This document shows, piece by piece, positions 7,153 to 14,825 of a stretch of 31,219 nucleotides of DNA (position 1 is its first letter; the number at the start of each line of letters is the position of its first letter). The notes below the pieces were generated by a model. The model saw nothing but the letters and a program-made list of their open reading frames with translations, was not told where the DNA came from and did not search any database. Source of the DNA: CAYQEC01 sp964569015 (GTDB lineage Bacteria; Actinomycetota; Acidimicrobiia; Spongiisociales; UBA5794); contig CAZMSN010000019.1 of the NCBI GenBank assembly GCA_964569015.1, positions 1 through 31,219 on the forward strand, written 5' to 3'. The position numbers and the translations under genes were made by a program.

Positions 7153-7859
7153 CGTCGTTGAGCGAACTGCGCGAAGAAGTGTGGCGGGCCAACCTCCGCT
7201 TGCCGAGTGAAGGGCTGGTTTCGCTCACCTGGGGCAACGTGAGCGCCCGTTCCGACGACGGTTCTCTGGTCGCGATCAAACCGAGCGGTGTCCCGTATGC
7301 GGACCTCGGTCCCGATGACGTGGTCGTGTTGGATCTGGAGGGAAGAATCGTGGCCGGCGATCTCCGTCCCTCGATTGACACAGCGACCCACCTTGAGCTG
7401 TACCGAGCGTTCCCCGGCATCGGTGCAGTGGTCCACGCCCACAGCACATACGGCACGGCCTTCTCTCAAGCGCGCCTGCCGATCGATTGCCTCGGCACAA
7501 CCCATGCCGACCACTTCGCCGGGCCCATCACGGTCACTCGGCCGCTGAGCCCCGATGAGGTGGGAGAAGGCTACGAGGTGCACACCGGCCGCGTGATCGT
7601 CGAACACATGCTCGACACGGGCCGCGATCCGCTGCACGTGCCGGCAGTGCTGGTGGCCGGCCACGCTCCATTCGTATGGGGAACCACGCCCGCCGCGGCC
7701 GTTGACAACGCTGTAACGCTTGAGGTCTCCGCCCACATGGCATTGGTCACGCGCCTGCTGTCCGGGGGTAATCCACCTGTGCTCGAGTCCTGGATCCTCG
7801 CGACGCACCATGAGCGCAAGCACGGCAAGAACGCCTACTACGGACAGGGGGAAGGATGA
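7149..7859 (+). CDS. araD: L-ribulose-5-phosphate 4-epimerase
   Basis: 236 residues, against 231 for E. coli AraD. It converts L-ribulose-5-phosphate to D-xylulose-5-phosphate by a retro-aldol mechanism with a bound metal. The metal and catalytic residues align one position shifted from E. coli: His96 and His98 in VVHAHSTYGTAFSQ, His172 in GHAPFVWG, Asp121 in GTTHADHF and Tyr230 near the end. WGNVSAR (28-34) and KPSGVPYADL (44-53) are class II aldolase/epimerase phosphate-binding motifs. The ATG at 7149 overlaps the araB stop (ATGA). The apparent in-frame extension back to 6627 is the shadow of araB and is not coding. The TGA overlaps the araA ATG. Confidence 0.95.
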   Translation: MTSLSELREEVWRANLRLPSEGLVSLTWGNVSARSDDGSLVAIKPSGVPYADLGPDDVVVLDLEGRIVAGDLRPSIDTATHLELYRAFPGIGAVVHAHSTYGTAFSQARLPIDCLGTTHADHFAGPITVTRPLSPDEVGEGYEVHTGRVIVEHMLDTGRDPLHVPAVLVAGHAPFVWGTTPAAAVDNAVTLEVSAHMALVTRLLSGGNPPVLESWILATHHERKHGKNAYYGQGEG

Positions 7860-9358
7860 TCGACCCAACGAGATACGAGCTCTGGTTCGTGACGGGCAGC
7901 CAGCATCTGTACGGCGAAGAGACGCTGGCCCTCGTCGCCGAGAACGCGACGCGGATCGTCCAGTCGCTCAACGCAAGCGGCGAGATCGTCCTTGACATCG
8001 TGACGAAGCCGGTGATGACCTCCGGCGAAGCCATCAGCACTCTCGTGCGGGAGGCGAACGCCGATCGTCGTTGTGCCGGTCTCGTGCTCTGGATGCACAC
8101 GTTCTCACCCGCCCGCATGTGGATCATGGGTTTGGAGGAGCTGAGCAAGCCCTACCTGCACCTGCATACCCAGGCCGCTCGCGACCTGCCGTGGTCCACG
8201 ATCGACATGGACTACATGAACGCCCACCAGGCGGCCCACGGTGACCGTGAGTTCGGGTACCTCGCCGCCCGGCTCCGATCACGCCGCAAGATCGTCGCCG
8301 GCCACTGGAGCGACCCGAGGGTGGTAGGCCGCCTGGGTGTGTGGGCCCGATCGGCGTTCGCCGTTGCCGATGCCAAGGGAGGCCGTATCGCCCGCTTCGG
8401 TGACAACATGCGGGAGGTCGCCGTCACCGAAGGTGACAAGGTCGAGTTCCAGCGTAGGTTCGGGTACGAGGTCAACGGATACGGCGTCGGTGAGCTGGTC
8501 GCGCGGATCGCCGACGTGTCGGATGCCGATGTGGCTGGGCTTTGTGACGAGTACGACGAGACCTACCGGATGGTCCCTGAGCTCCAGCCCGATGGTGACC
8601 GCAGGGACTCGCTCGAGGTCGCCGCTGCGATCGAGCTCGGGCTCCGGTCGTTGATGGAGAACGGTGGATTCGTCGCATTCACCGACACCTTCGAGGACCT
8701 GCACGGCCTGCGACAGCTTCCCGGGATCTCGGTGCAACGCCTGATGGCCGACGGCTACGGTTTTGGCGCCGAAGGAGACTGGAAGACTGCCGCGGTCGTG
8801 AGGGCGATGAAGGTGATGGCATACGGTTCTCAGCACGGGACCAGCTTCATCGAGGATTACACCTATCACCTCGATCCGGACGGTTCTTTCGTGCTCGGCG
8901 CCCACATGCTCGAGGTCTGTCCGTCACTGGCCGCGGATACGCCCCGCTGCGAAATCCACCCCCTGACAATCGGCGGACGGGAGGACCCGGTACGGCTCGT
9001 GTTTGACGCCGCCCCGGGTCCGAGCGTGAACGCCTCCGTTGTGGACATGGGCAACCGGTTCCGGATGACCGTCGCCGTGGTGGACGTCGTCGAGCCGCCT
9101 GCGACGATGCCACGCCTCCCTGTGGCGCGCTCACTGTGGCGGGCGCGGCCCGACCTCTCGACTGCGGCGGAGGCTTGGCTCCTCGCCGGTGGTTCCCACC
9201 ACTCGGGCCACAGCCGTGCGCTCACCGTGGAGCACATCGAGGATTACGCCCGGATTGTCGGGGTCGAGCTCGTCGTCATCGACGAGTCATGCGATCTGCG
9301 TGCCCTCGACAGGGAGCTGCGGTGGAACGATGCCGCCTATCGACTGTCGTCGTTGTGA
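7856..9358 (+). CDS. araA: L-arabinose isomerase
   Basis: 500 residues, exactly the usual AraA length. It interconverts L-arabinose and L-ribulose using Mn2+. The N-terminus YELWFVTGSQHLYGEETL is the family hallmark. The metal ligands are all present: Glu306 (GAEGDWKTA), Glu333 (SFIEDYTYH), His350 (LGAHMLEVCPS) and the His448-His449 pair (GGSHHSGHS), matching E. coli Glu306, Glu333, His350 and His450. The ATG at 7856 overlaps the araD stop by four bases, with AGGGGGAAGG just upstream as ribosome site. The order araB-D-A is common in actinobacteria. It ends the operon; about 85 bp later a new promoter serves the ABC importer. Confidence 0.97.
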   Translation: MIDPTRYELWFVTGSQHLYGEETLALVAENATRIVQSLNASGEIVLDIVTKPVMTSGEAISTLVREANADRRCAGLVLWMHTFSPARMWIMGLEELSKPYLHLHTQAARDLPWSTIDMDYMNAHQAAHGDREFGYLAARLRSRRKIVAGHWSDPRVVGRLGVWARSAFAVADAKGGRIARFGDNMREVAVTEGDKVEFQRRFGYEVNGYGVGELVARIADVSDADVAGLCDEYDETYRMVPELQPDGDRRDSLEVAAAIELGLRSLMENGGFVAFTDTFEDLHGLRQLPGISVQRLMADGYGFGAEGDWKTAAVVRAMKVMAYGSQHGTSFIEDYTYHLDPDGSFVLGAHMLEVCPSLAADTPRCEIHPLTIGGREDPVRLVFDAAPGPSVNASVVDMGNRFRMTVAVVDVVEPPATMPRLPVARSLWRARPDLSTAAEAWLLAGGSHHSGHSRALTVEHIEDYARIVGVELVVIDESCDLRALDRELRWNDAAYRLSSL

Positions 9359-9441
9359 TCGGACGACACCGCGTGGCTGGCGTCGCGGTGCAACGCGGAG
9401 TTTCCCCGAGGGCCTCGTTGGCTCATGTGCCTTCCGGCTGG

Positions 9442-9471
9442 TTGACACGGAGCAATGGCGGAGCATAGGAT
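9442..9471 (+). promoter_or_regulatory. Consensus-like promoter of the sugar ABC operon
   Basis: A perfect -35 TTGACA (9442-9447), an 18-bp spacer and TAGGAT (9466-9471) make this the best sigma70-type promoter in the window. The predicted start is about 9478, inside the palindromic operator that follows, and about 267 nt before the binding-protein ATG. Confidence 0.75.
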
Positions 9472-9472
9472 C

Positions 9473-9496
9473 GTGAGCGTTCCCGGGAACGTTCAC
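9473..9496 (+). promoter_or_regulatory. 24-bp palindromic operator at the ABC promoter start site
   Basis: The half GTGAGCGTTCCC (9473-9484) is followed directly by GGGAACGTTCAC (9485-9496), symmetric except for one pair. Each half is itself nearly palindromic around a CG (GAACGTTC in the right half), so this may be two adjacent LacI-type sites. It overlaps the predicted +1, which suits repression. The motif differs from the operators at araB. Confidence 0.7.
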
Positions 9497-9744
9497 GAGG
9501 GACTCTCAGGATGCGGCAAAGCCATCCCGAATCGGTGGATCGTTTTCGCTTCGGAGGGAGGAAGTAGACGGCGCCACGGCGACACGACTCTGCCGATCCT
9601 CGGGTGAAGGAAGCAACGTAAACGCGAGCCTGTTCGCGAGGCGAGACGATGGGCGGGCTTCTTCATCAGCAGCCCAGATCCGGCAATGAGGCATTCTCTG
9701 CTCATGTTCTCTGCTCATAGAATCGACACACGGGAGGAAGGCAG
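9497..9744 (+). other. Long untranslated leader of the ABC operon
   Basis: No gene is recognised between araA (ends 9358) and the binding protein (9745). Besides the promoter and operator, about 250 nt remain as leader. They contain a small inverted repeat (CGCGA and TCGCG around 9625-9640), the 13-nt tandem repeat at 9694 and a second possible -10 (TAGAAT, 9718-9723). No known riboswitch class was recognised by eye. Confidence 0.4.
9694..9719 (+). repeat. Two tandem 13-nt units before the binding-protein gene
   Basis: TTCTCTGCTCATG (9694-9706) is followed directly by TTCTCTGCTCATA (9707-9719), 12 of 13 bases identical. The second copy runs into TAGAAT (9718-9723), a possible proximal -10. 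It may be a binding site or a slippage product. Confidence 0.7.
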
Positions 9745-10879
9745 ATGATGATATCGAAATCGAGAATGTGGAGGTCGGCCTGGCTCGTTTCCGTCGCTGT
9801 GCTGGCGATGGTGGCAGCCGGGTGTAGCTCCGATGATTCCGCCAGCGACACGACNNNNNNNNNNNNNNNNNNNNNNNNNNNNNNNNNNNNNNNNNNNNNN
9901 NNNNNNNNNNNNNNNNNNNNNNNNNNNNNNNNNNNNNNNNNNNNNNNNNNNNNNACCTGCCCAGGGCGGGTGGTGCAGTGGCACCGACATCGTGTTCTTC
10001 CCCGGTGGGCCCGAAGGAGGCCCCTTCGCCACGGTCGTCTACCAAGGTGCCGTGGCCGCCGCCGAAGTACTCGGTGCGAACGTCGACTTCGTGTGGTCCG
10101 ATTGGGACCCGGAGAAGATGCTGACCCAGTTCCGCGAGGTTGTCGCCACCGGTCCTGATGGCATCGCCATCATGGGACACCCCGGCAGCGACGCCTTTGG
10201 CCCTCTGGTTGATGAGGCGGAGGAGGCGGGAATCATCGTCACCAGCCAGAACACGACCCTCGAATCGATCGAGGCCAAGTACGCCAGCAGCGGTTTCGGC
10301 TACGTGGGAGCCGAACTGTATTCGGCCGGACATGCGCTTGGAGCCGAGGCCGTTAGCCGCTTCGGGCTCGTCGAAGGCGACCAGGCGATGGTCTGGGGCT
10401 TGCTCGCACAGGCAGGCCGCGGTGAGCGGACGAAGGGCGTCATCGATGCTCTGGAGGAAGCCGGCCTGACGGTCGACTATCTCGAGATCGACGATGCCAC
10501 GAACGCCGATGCCGCTGCCGGTACCGCAACGTTTGTCGGATACGCATCAGCCAATCCGAACGTCAAGCTGGTCGTTACTGATCACGGTGCCTTGACCGCG
10601 GCGCAGCAGACGTACTTCACGGCTGCGGGCTTCGGCCCCGATGATGTAATTGGTGCCGGTTTCGACCTGAGCTCGTCGACGGTCGAAGCCATCCGTGCCG
10701 GTTGGACGGACTTGGTCATCGATCAGCAGCAGTACCTGCAGGGCTTCCTGCCGATTCTGCAGATCTGCCTGACCGACATGTACGCCTTCACCGGCCTTCA
10801 TATCGACACCGGTGCTGGCTTCGCGCACGCCGATAACGTCGACTTGCTTGCTGATCTCGTCGCAGAGCAGATCCGCTAG
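9745..10879 (+). CDS. Sugar ABC transporter substrate-binding lipoprotein (interrupted by an assembly gap)
   Basis: The ATG at 9745 follows GGGAGGAAGG. The N-terminus is a lipoprotein signal (MMISKSRMWRS, hydrophobic stretch, VAAGCSS lipobox), so the mature protein is tethered outside the membrane. After 100 N the frame resumes one position shifted with a periplasmic-binding type 1 (RbsB/Peripla_BP_4-like) domain: DIVFFPGGPEGGPFATVVYQ, a helix ending in LGANVDFVWSDWDPEKMLTQ, PDGIAIMGHPGSD, EEAGIIVTSQNTT, VIGAGFDLSSSTVEAI and IDQQQYLQGFLPI. Ligand specificity cannot be read; the position after araBDA suggests L-arabinose or a related pentose. The frame change is caused by the arbitrary gap size, not by a mutation. 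It is first in the importer operon, with the ATPase 55 bp downstream. Confidence 0.88.
9855..9954. other. Assembly gap, 100 N
   Basis: Exactly 100 N, the usual placeholder for unknown length. If the binding-protein gene is intact, the true missing length must be a multiple of three. The gap begins just after the lipobox, where such proteins often carry Thr-rich linkers that are hard to assemble. Confidence 0.95.
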
Positions 10880-10934
10880 TAGGCGACCTTGACCCTGTTG
10901 TGGCCGAGACTGGAATCAAGAAGGATGTACGGAA

Positions 10935-11774
10935 TTGCCTGAATCACCACCTGCGGATCCATCGAGCACGACTCCGCGCCTCGAGGTGCGGGGCGTCTCG
11001 AAGAAGTTCGCAGAGATGCAGGCGCTCACCAACGTCGATTTCAGTCTCGGTCGCAACGAGATCGTAGGTCTCATTGGAGACAACGGTGCAGGAAAATCAA
11101 CACTCATCAAGCTGATCTGCGGCTATCACCAGCCCGACGAGGGCCAGGTGCTTTTTGACGGCAGACCGGTCAAGAACTTGACCGTCGAAGGCGCTCGGCA
11201 ACTCGGTGTTGAAGCCGTGTATCAGGAGCGAGCTCTCGCCGATCTGCAGACGCTATGGCGCAACATCTTCATCGGAAGGGAGTTGCACACCCGAGGTGGG
11301 TTCCTGCGGGTTGGAGCGATGCGGCGAGAGACGGCTGCATTGATGCGCGAATCGATGGGATTCACCTCGACGGCGGTCACGCCGGAGTCGTTCGTCAAGA
11401 CCTTCTCTGGAGGCGAAAAGCAGGGGATCGCGATCGTGCGGGCCCTTTACTTCGATGCGGATATCGTCATTCTCGATGAACCTGCCGTTGGTCTGTCTGT
11501 GAAGGAGACCGACAGGCTGATCGCTTTCGTGCGCTCCATCAAGGCGGCCGGGAAATCGGCCATTCTCATCGACCACAACATTTTTCACGTGTACGAGGTG
11601 GCGGATCGTGTGGTCGTGCTCGATCGCGGAACAGTGGCTGGTCAGTTCAGGCCAAAGAATCGAACAGTGGGAGAGCTCACTGAGATCATGCGTGAGATTG
11701 CGGAAACGGGCAAATCGTCGGTGGCGGATGACGAGCATGTAGACATCCCCGAAACCGCTGAGGATGCATTGTGA
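10935..11774 (+). CDS. Sugar ABC importer ATPase (single-domain, RbsA/FrcA type)
   Basis: 279 residues with one nucleotide-binding domain, unlike the two-domain RbsA/XylG/AraG. It powers pentose uptake with the neighbouring permease, probably as a homodimer. Walker A is GDNGAGKST (48-56), the Q-loop region is around VYQERALADLQTLWRNIF, the signature is FSGGEKQ (157-163), Walker B is IVILDEP (177-183) and the switch His214 is in LIDHNIFHVYE. These are the hallmarks of the carbohydrate-uptake CUT2 ATPases. The start is a TTG at 10935 with AAGGA about ten bases upstream; the ATG at 10925 is in another frame and stops after five codons. It ends TTGTGA, overlapping the permease GTG start. The acidic C-terminal tail (residues ~255-279) is not part of the fold. 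Confidence 0.92.
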   Translation: MPESPPADPSSTTPRLEVRGVSKKFAEMQALTNVDFSLGRNEIVGLIGDNGAGKSTLIKLICGYHQPDEGQVLFDGRPVKNLTVEGARQLGVEAVYQERALADLQTLWRNIFIGRELHTRGGFLRVGAMRRETAALMRESMGFTSTAVTPESFVKTFSGGEKQGIAIVRALYFDADIVILDEPAVGLSVKETDRLIAFVRSIKAAGKSAILIDHNIFHVYEVADRVVVLDRGTVAGQFRPKNRTVGELTEIMREIAETGKSSVADDEHVDIPETAEDAL

Positions 11775-12817
11775 GAGGACCGATGAGCACCCCAGAACCC
11801 CCCCTCCTGTCCGACCTCGCTCCGGCAGCCGGGTACGGCGGCGGTGTGTCGCTGCGGCGGGATTCAAGGCGCTTCATGCGCACCTTCGCCGGCCAGATCG
11901 GGATCACCGCGGCCTTCCTCCTGCTGTGGCTGGCATTTGTGGTCTCCGCCCCCGAGACGTTTCTTTCGGGCAAGATCTACTCGGCGTACGCAGCGACGAT
12001 TCCATTGTTCGGAATTGTCGCCATGCCGTTGACACTGGTGATCGTCGCCGGGGAGATCGATCTTTCGTTCCCGTCCACGATGGCACTGGGGATGGTGGGC
12101 TTCGTTCTGGTCTGGGAGAATACTGGGAACGTCCCACTGGCTTTGTTCGTAGCGCTTCTCGTAGGCGCAGCGGCCGGGATCTTCAATGGTCTCGTCATCG
12201 TTTATGCGGGGGTGCCCGCGCTCGTCGCCACAATCGGCACGCTCTTCTTGTTCCGCGGCCTGTCCCTCGTCATCATGGGGGGGAGGAATGCTACCCTTGG
12301 GGCGACTACCGGTTCGTACGCCTACAAAGCCACCGTCGGCAAGTTCCTCAATATCCCTGCGCAGTTCCTCTGGCTCCTGGGATTCGCAGTCGTCATGTGG
12401 GTCCTGCTCAACCGGCACCGTTTTGGCGCCGCTGTCTATGTGCTCGGCGACAACGCCGAGACCGCTGCGCTTCAGGGTATCAAGACCAATCGAGTGCGGA
12501 TAGTTCTCTTCGTCCTCGTAGGGGTGTCGGCAGCGTTTGCAGGGGTCCTCTCGAGCCTGTTCATCGTCTCGTTCTTTCCCTCGGTTGGAGAAGGCCAGCT
12601 TCTCCCAGCGCTGGCCGCCGTCTTCGTGGGCGGCACGTCCGTCTTCGGGGGCAAGGGCACGATATGGGGTACCTTGCTCGGCGCCTTCATGATCGGCACC
12701 ATCAACGCTGGCATCGTGGCCAGTGGGCTCACCGGTTTCTACACGCAGTTCATCTACGGGTCGGTGATCATCGTCTCGGTGTCGATCCATGCTCAGGTTC
12801 AGAGGCGCTTCGGCTGA
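11771..12817 (+). CDS. Sugar ABC importer permease (RbsC/BPD_transp_2 family)
   Basis: 348 residues from the GTG at 11771, which overlaps the ATPase stop and has GAGGA seven bases upstream; the ATG at 11783 is the alternative. It is an integral membrane protein with about ten hydrophobic segments. Family motifs are TLVIVAGEIDLSFPSTMALG (~95-115), NGLVIVYAGVPALVATIGTL (~138-157), DNAETAALQGIKTNRVR and AVFVGGTSVFGGKGTIWGT in the second half, typical of ribose/xylose/arabinose CUT2 permeases. It would form the translocation path, probably as a dimer, for the sugar delivered by the upstream lipoprotein. It is last in the operon; the repeat/terminator region follows at once. Confidence 0.93.
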   Translation: MRGPMSTPEPPLLSDLAPAAGYGGGVSLRRDSRRFMRTFAGQIGITAAFLLLWLAFVVSAPETFLSGKIYSAYAATIPLFGIVAMPLTLVIVAGEIDLSFPSTMALGMVGFVLVWENTGNVPLALFVALLVGAAAGIFNGLVIVYAGVPALVATIGTLFLFRGLSLVIMGGRNATLGATTGSYAYKATVGKFLNIPAQFLWLLGFAVVMWVLLNRHRFGAAVYVLGDNAETAALQGIKTNRVRIVLFVLVGVSAAFAGVLSSLFIVSFFPSVGEGQLLPALAAVFVGGTSVFGGKGTIWGTLLGAFMIGTINAGIVASGLTGFYTQFIYGSVIIVSVSIHAQVQRRFG

Positions 12818-12832
12818 ACGCATGCTGAGGGG

Positions 12833-12851
12833 GGACCGAGCGGAGCGAGCC
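12833..12851. repeat. Short partial repeat copy, right side of arabinose locus
   Basis: GGACCGAGCGGAGCGAGCC resembles the core GGACCGGGGAGCGGGGCGAG at 12880 and the left-side core at 3846, lacking two to three bases and the GGGGGG tract. It begins 15 bp after the permease stop. Confidence 0.6.
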
Positions 12852-12879
12852 GCCTTCTACTCTTCCTCCCTTGCTGAGG

Positions 12880-12913
12880 GGACCGGGGAGCGGGGCGAGC
12901 CAAGGGGGGTGCG
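12880..12913. repeat. Repeat core, right side of arabinose locus
   Basis: This 34-base core matches 3846-3879 at 28 of 34 positions in the same orientation, including GAGCC(A/G)AGGGGGGTGC. As on the left side, a CCCTCCC/GGGAGG hairpin lies downstream. The repeat family therefore brackets the whole locus from the LacI-type gene to the permease. Confidence 0.75.
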
Positions 12914-12934
12914 AAGACGCGACATCCCTCACGC

Positions 12935-12964
12935 GGGTGATCCCTCCCGAAGGGAGGATCACCC
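12935..12964. terminator. Strong hairpin between permease and thioredoxin
   Basis: GGGTGATCCCTCCC (12935-12948) pairs with GGGAGGATCACCC (12952-12964), a 13-bp stem with a single bulged C and loop GAA. It lies between convergent gene ends (12817 plus strand and 12979 minus strand) and should act in both directions, although no T-run follows. Confidence 0.75.
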
Positions 12965-12978
12965 AGGGAAGATTCGGG

Positions 12979-13365
12979 TCAGTGGGTGTGACCGTGCTCG
13001 CCGTCTCCGGCCGCGGCCTCGATCTGCCGGCGCACGTCGTCCATGTCGACGGACTGTGCCTGGTCGATGAGGTCGGTGAGGGTGTCCTCCGGCAGGGCGC
13101 CCGGCTGCGAGAAGATGCCGATCTTGTCGCGGAAGATCATCAGGGTCGGGATGGAGCGGATCTGGAAGTAGGAGGTCAGCTCCGGCTCTGCCGCGGTGTC
13201 TACCTTGGCGAACACCACGTTCGGGTAGGACTCGGACACCCTGTCGTACACCGGCGCGAAGACCTTGCAGGGCCCGCACCAGTCGGCCCAGAAATCGACC
13301 AGAACCATGTCGTTGTCGACGATGGTCGACTCGAAGTTGTCCTTGTTCAGCGTGATGATTGCCAT
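12979..13365 (-). CDS. trxA: Thioredoxin
   Basis: 128 residues from the ATG at 13365 with GGAG about ten bases upstream. The longer open frame to 13770 is a shadow of ccmA. The active site WCGPC is at 29-33 (VDFWADWCGPCKVF) and the cis-Pro73 loop is RSIPTLMIF. It is a normal-length thioredoxin fold followed by a ~20-residue charged tail ending GEHGHTH, which is unusual and could bind metal. There is no signal peptide, so it should be cytoplasmic, reducing disulfides at the expense of thioredoxin reductase (not in this window). It is divergent from the cytochrome c maturation operon. A link through supply of thiols for heme ligation is possible but not shown. Confidence 0.93.
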   Translation of the reverse strand: MAIITLNKDNFESTIVDNDMVLVDFWADWCGPCKVFAPVYDRVSESYPNVVFAKVDTAAEPELTSYFQIRSIPTLMIFRDKIGIFSQPGALPEDTLTDLIDQAQSVDMDDVRRQIEAAAGDGEHGHTH

Positions 13366-13431
13366 TGGTGGTGACTCCGGTTGTTGCGTATCGAAGGAAC
13401 GACGCCGGTCGGCCTCGTCGCGGACCCTAAC

Positions 13432-13451
13432 ATATGCGTAGATCCGCATAT
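13432..13451. promoter_or_regulatory. Inverted repeat between thioredoxin and ccmA
   Basis: ATATGCG (13432-13438) and CGCATAT (13445-13451) are exact inverted arms with a 6-bp spacer. The minus strand next to it reads TATGTT, a possible -10 for the thioredoxin gene, so a bound regulator could affect that promoter. Confidence 0.45.
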
Positions 13452-13469
13452 TCCCTCGGTCCGGTCCGG

Positions 13470-13498
13470 TTGGGACCGCTGCCGCGCCCTCGTACACT
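13470..13498 (+). promoter_or_regulatory. ccm operon promoter, leaderless
   Basis: TTGGGA (13470-13475), a 17-bp spacer and TACACT (13493-13498) make a good promoter. The ccmA GTG starts at 13507, eight bases after the -10, so the transcript should begin at or within a base or two of the start codon. No ribosome site precedes this GTG, in agreement. Confidence 0.65.
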
Positions 13499-13506
13499 TC
13501 CCTGCC

Positions 13507-14151
13507 GTGCCTTCGGCCACCCCTCTCGTCGATCTCCACGGCATCGCGGCCCGCATCGGAGTCACGCCGATCCTGCGCGACGTCGATCTGACTCTCGGCC
13601 CCGGCGAGTCGATCGGGCTGATCGGCGCCAACGGCGCGGGCAAGACCACCTTGCTGCGGATCGTGGCGACCCTGCTGCGGCCGAGCGCCGGCACTGGCAC
13701 GGTCCTCGGTGCCGACCTCACCGGGCCCGACCGCTACGACGTCCGGCATCGCATCGGCCTCATCGGCCACGTGCCCGCGCTCTACCCCGAGCTCACTCTG
13801 ACGGAGAACCTCGCCTTCGCAGCCCGCGTCTGCGGCATCGACCCGAGCCGGTCGCAGGACGCCCTCGAGGTGGTCGGTCTCGCCGCCGCCGCCGGTCGCC
13901 GGGCCGGCGAGTCGTCACACGGCATGCAGCGACGGGTGGAGTTCGCCCGCGCGCTGCTGCTCGAGCCGGAACTGCTGCTGCTCGACGAGCCCCACACCGC
14001 CCTCGACCCTGCCGCGGTGGAGCTGGTCGCCCACGTCGTCGACGGGGTGCGCAAGCGAGGCGGCGCCGTCGTCGTGGCGGCGCACGACGCCGCCCGAGTG
14101 GCACCGCTGGTCTCCTCCACCGCCGAGGTGAAGGGAGGGTCACTGCGATGA
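13507..14151 (+). CDS. ccmA: Heme exporter ATP-binding protein CcmA
   Basis: 214 residues from the GTG at 13507, close to the ~205 usual for CcmA. It is the ATPase of the CcmABCD complex that releases holo-CcmE. Walker A is GANGAGKTT (40-48), the signature position reads SSHGMQRRVEFARAL (136-150), Walker B is LLLLDEP (156-162) and the switch His193 is in AAHDAAR. The signature has SHGMQ rather than the LSGGQ/LSAGQ form, a modest deviation. A longer frame reaching back to 13381 covers the promoter and is not coding. It is first of a run of overlapping genes; its TGA overlaps the ccmB ATG. The ccmB neighbour is what separates it from generic ABC ATPases. Confidence 0.9.
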   Translation: MPSATPLVDLHGIAARIGVTPILRDVDLTLGPGESIGLIGANGAGKTTLLRIVATLLRPSAGTGTVLGADLTGPDRYDVRHRIGLIGHVPALYPELTLTENLAFAARVCGIDPSRSQDALEVVGLAAAAGRRAGESSHGMQRRVEFARALLLEPELLLLDEPHTALDPAAVELVAHVVDGVRKRGGAVVVAAHDAARVAPLVSSTAEVKGGSLR

Positions 14152-14825
14152 GCGGCCCTGTCCGCTTCTGGCCGCAGGCGTTGGCGATCGCCCGCCGCGA
14201 CCTCGATCGGGAGCGCCGCTCCAGCGAGGTGGTGTGGATCACGATCCCGTTCGGCGCCGTCGCCCTCCTGCTGATCCCGCTCGCCATCGGCACCAACGAG
14301 AAGCTGCTGCGCGATATCGGGCCGGGCATGTTCTGGGTGGTGGTGCTGCTCTTCGGCGTGCTCACCTCGGTGCGGCGCACCAGTGTCGAGACGCCCGCCC
14401 AGCGGGACGCGGTGGCGCTGCTGGGCATCGACCCCGCCGCGGAGTTCACCGGCAAGGCGATGGCGTTGACCGTGATGCTCATCGGATTCGAGCTGCTGGT
14501 CGGCGCCGCCGCCGTCGCCCTCTACGACATCGACCTCACCGGATGGCCCTGGCTGCTGCTCGTGATTCCCCTCGTCGCCGTCGGGCTCGCCGAGCTGGGC
14601 ACCCTCTCGGGATCCATCGCCACCAGCGTCAACGCCGGGCCGGCGCTCATCCCGTTCCTGGTTGCCCCGTTGGCGATCCCGCTCCTGCTCGGCGCCACCC
14701 AGGGCATCGAAGCCATACACCAGGGCGAAGGTATCGTTTCATGGATGCTGCTCATGGCGATCGTCGTGCTGGCGCTCGCCGTCGCCGGGGTGTTGACCGC
14801 CCGCCCGCTCCAGGAGACCCGATGA
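14148..14825 (+). CDS. ccmB: Heme exporter permease CcmB
   Basis: 225 residues, typical for CcmB (~220), with six predicted membrane segments. The N-terminus QALAIARRDLDRERRSSEV is the cytoplasmic coupling region conserved in this family. FGAVALLLIP, FWVVVLLFGVLTSVRRT and LGTLSGSIATSVNAGPALIP are recognisable CcmB signatures. With CcmA and CcmC it forms the complex that loads heme onto CcmE. The ATG at 14148 overlaps the ccmA stop (ATGA) and has AGGGAGG upstream. Its own stop overlaps the ccmC ATG. Confidence 0.92.
   Translation: MSGPVRFWPQALAIARRDLDRERRSSEVVWITIPFGAVALLLIPLAIGTNEKLLRDIGPGMFWVVVLLFGVLTSVRRTSVETPAQRDAVALLGIDPAAEFTGKAMALTVMLIGFELLVGAAAVALYDIDLTGWPWLLLVIPLVAVGLAELGTLSGSIATSVNAGPALIPFLVAPLAIPLLLGATQGIEAIHQGEGIVSWMLLMAIVVLALAVAGVLTARPLQETR

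Noticed and set aside
9745..10158. Binding protein as a frameshifted pseudogene
   Set aside because: The phase change coincides with a 100-N placeholder, so there is no evidence for a mutation.
12871..13374. 167-residue plus-strand frame across the thioredoxin gene
   Set aside because: Antisense to thioredoxin, whose WCGPC site and fold are unambiguous.
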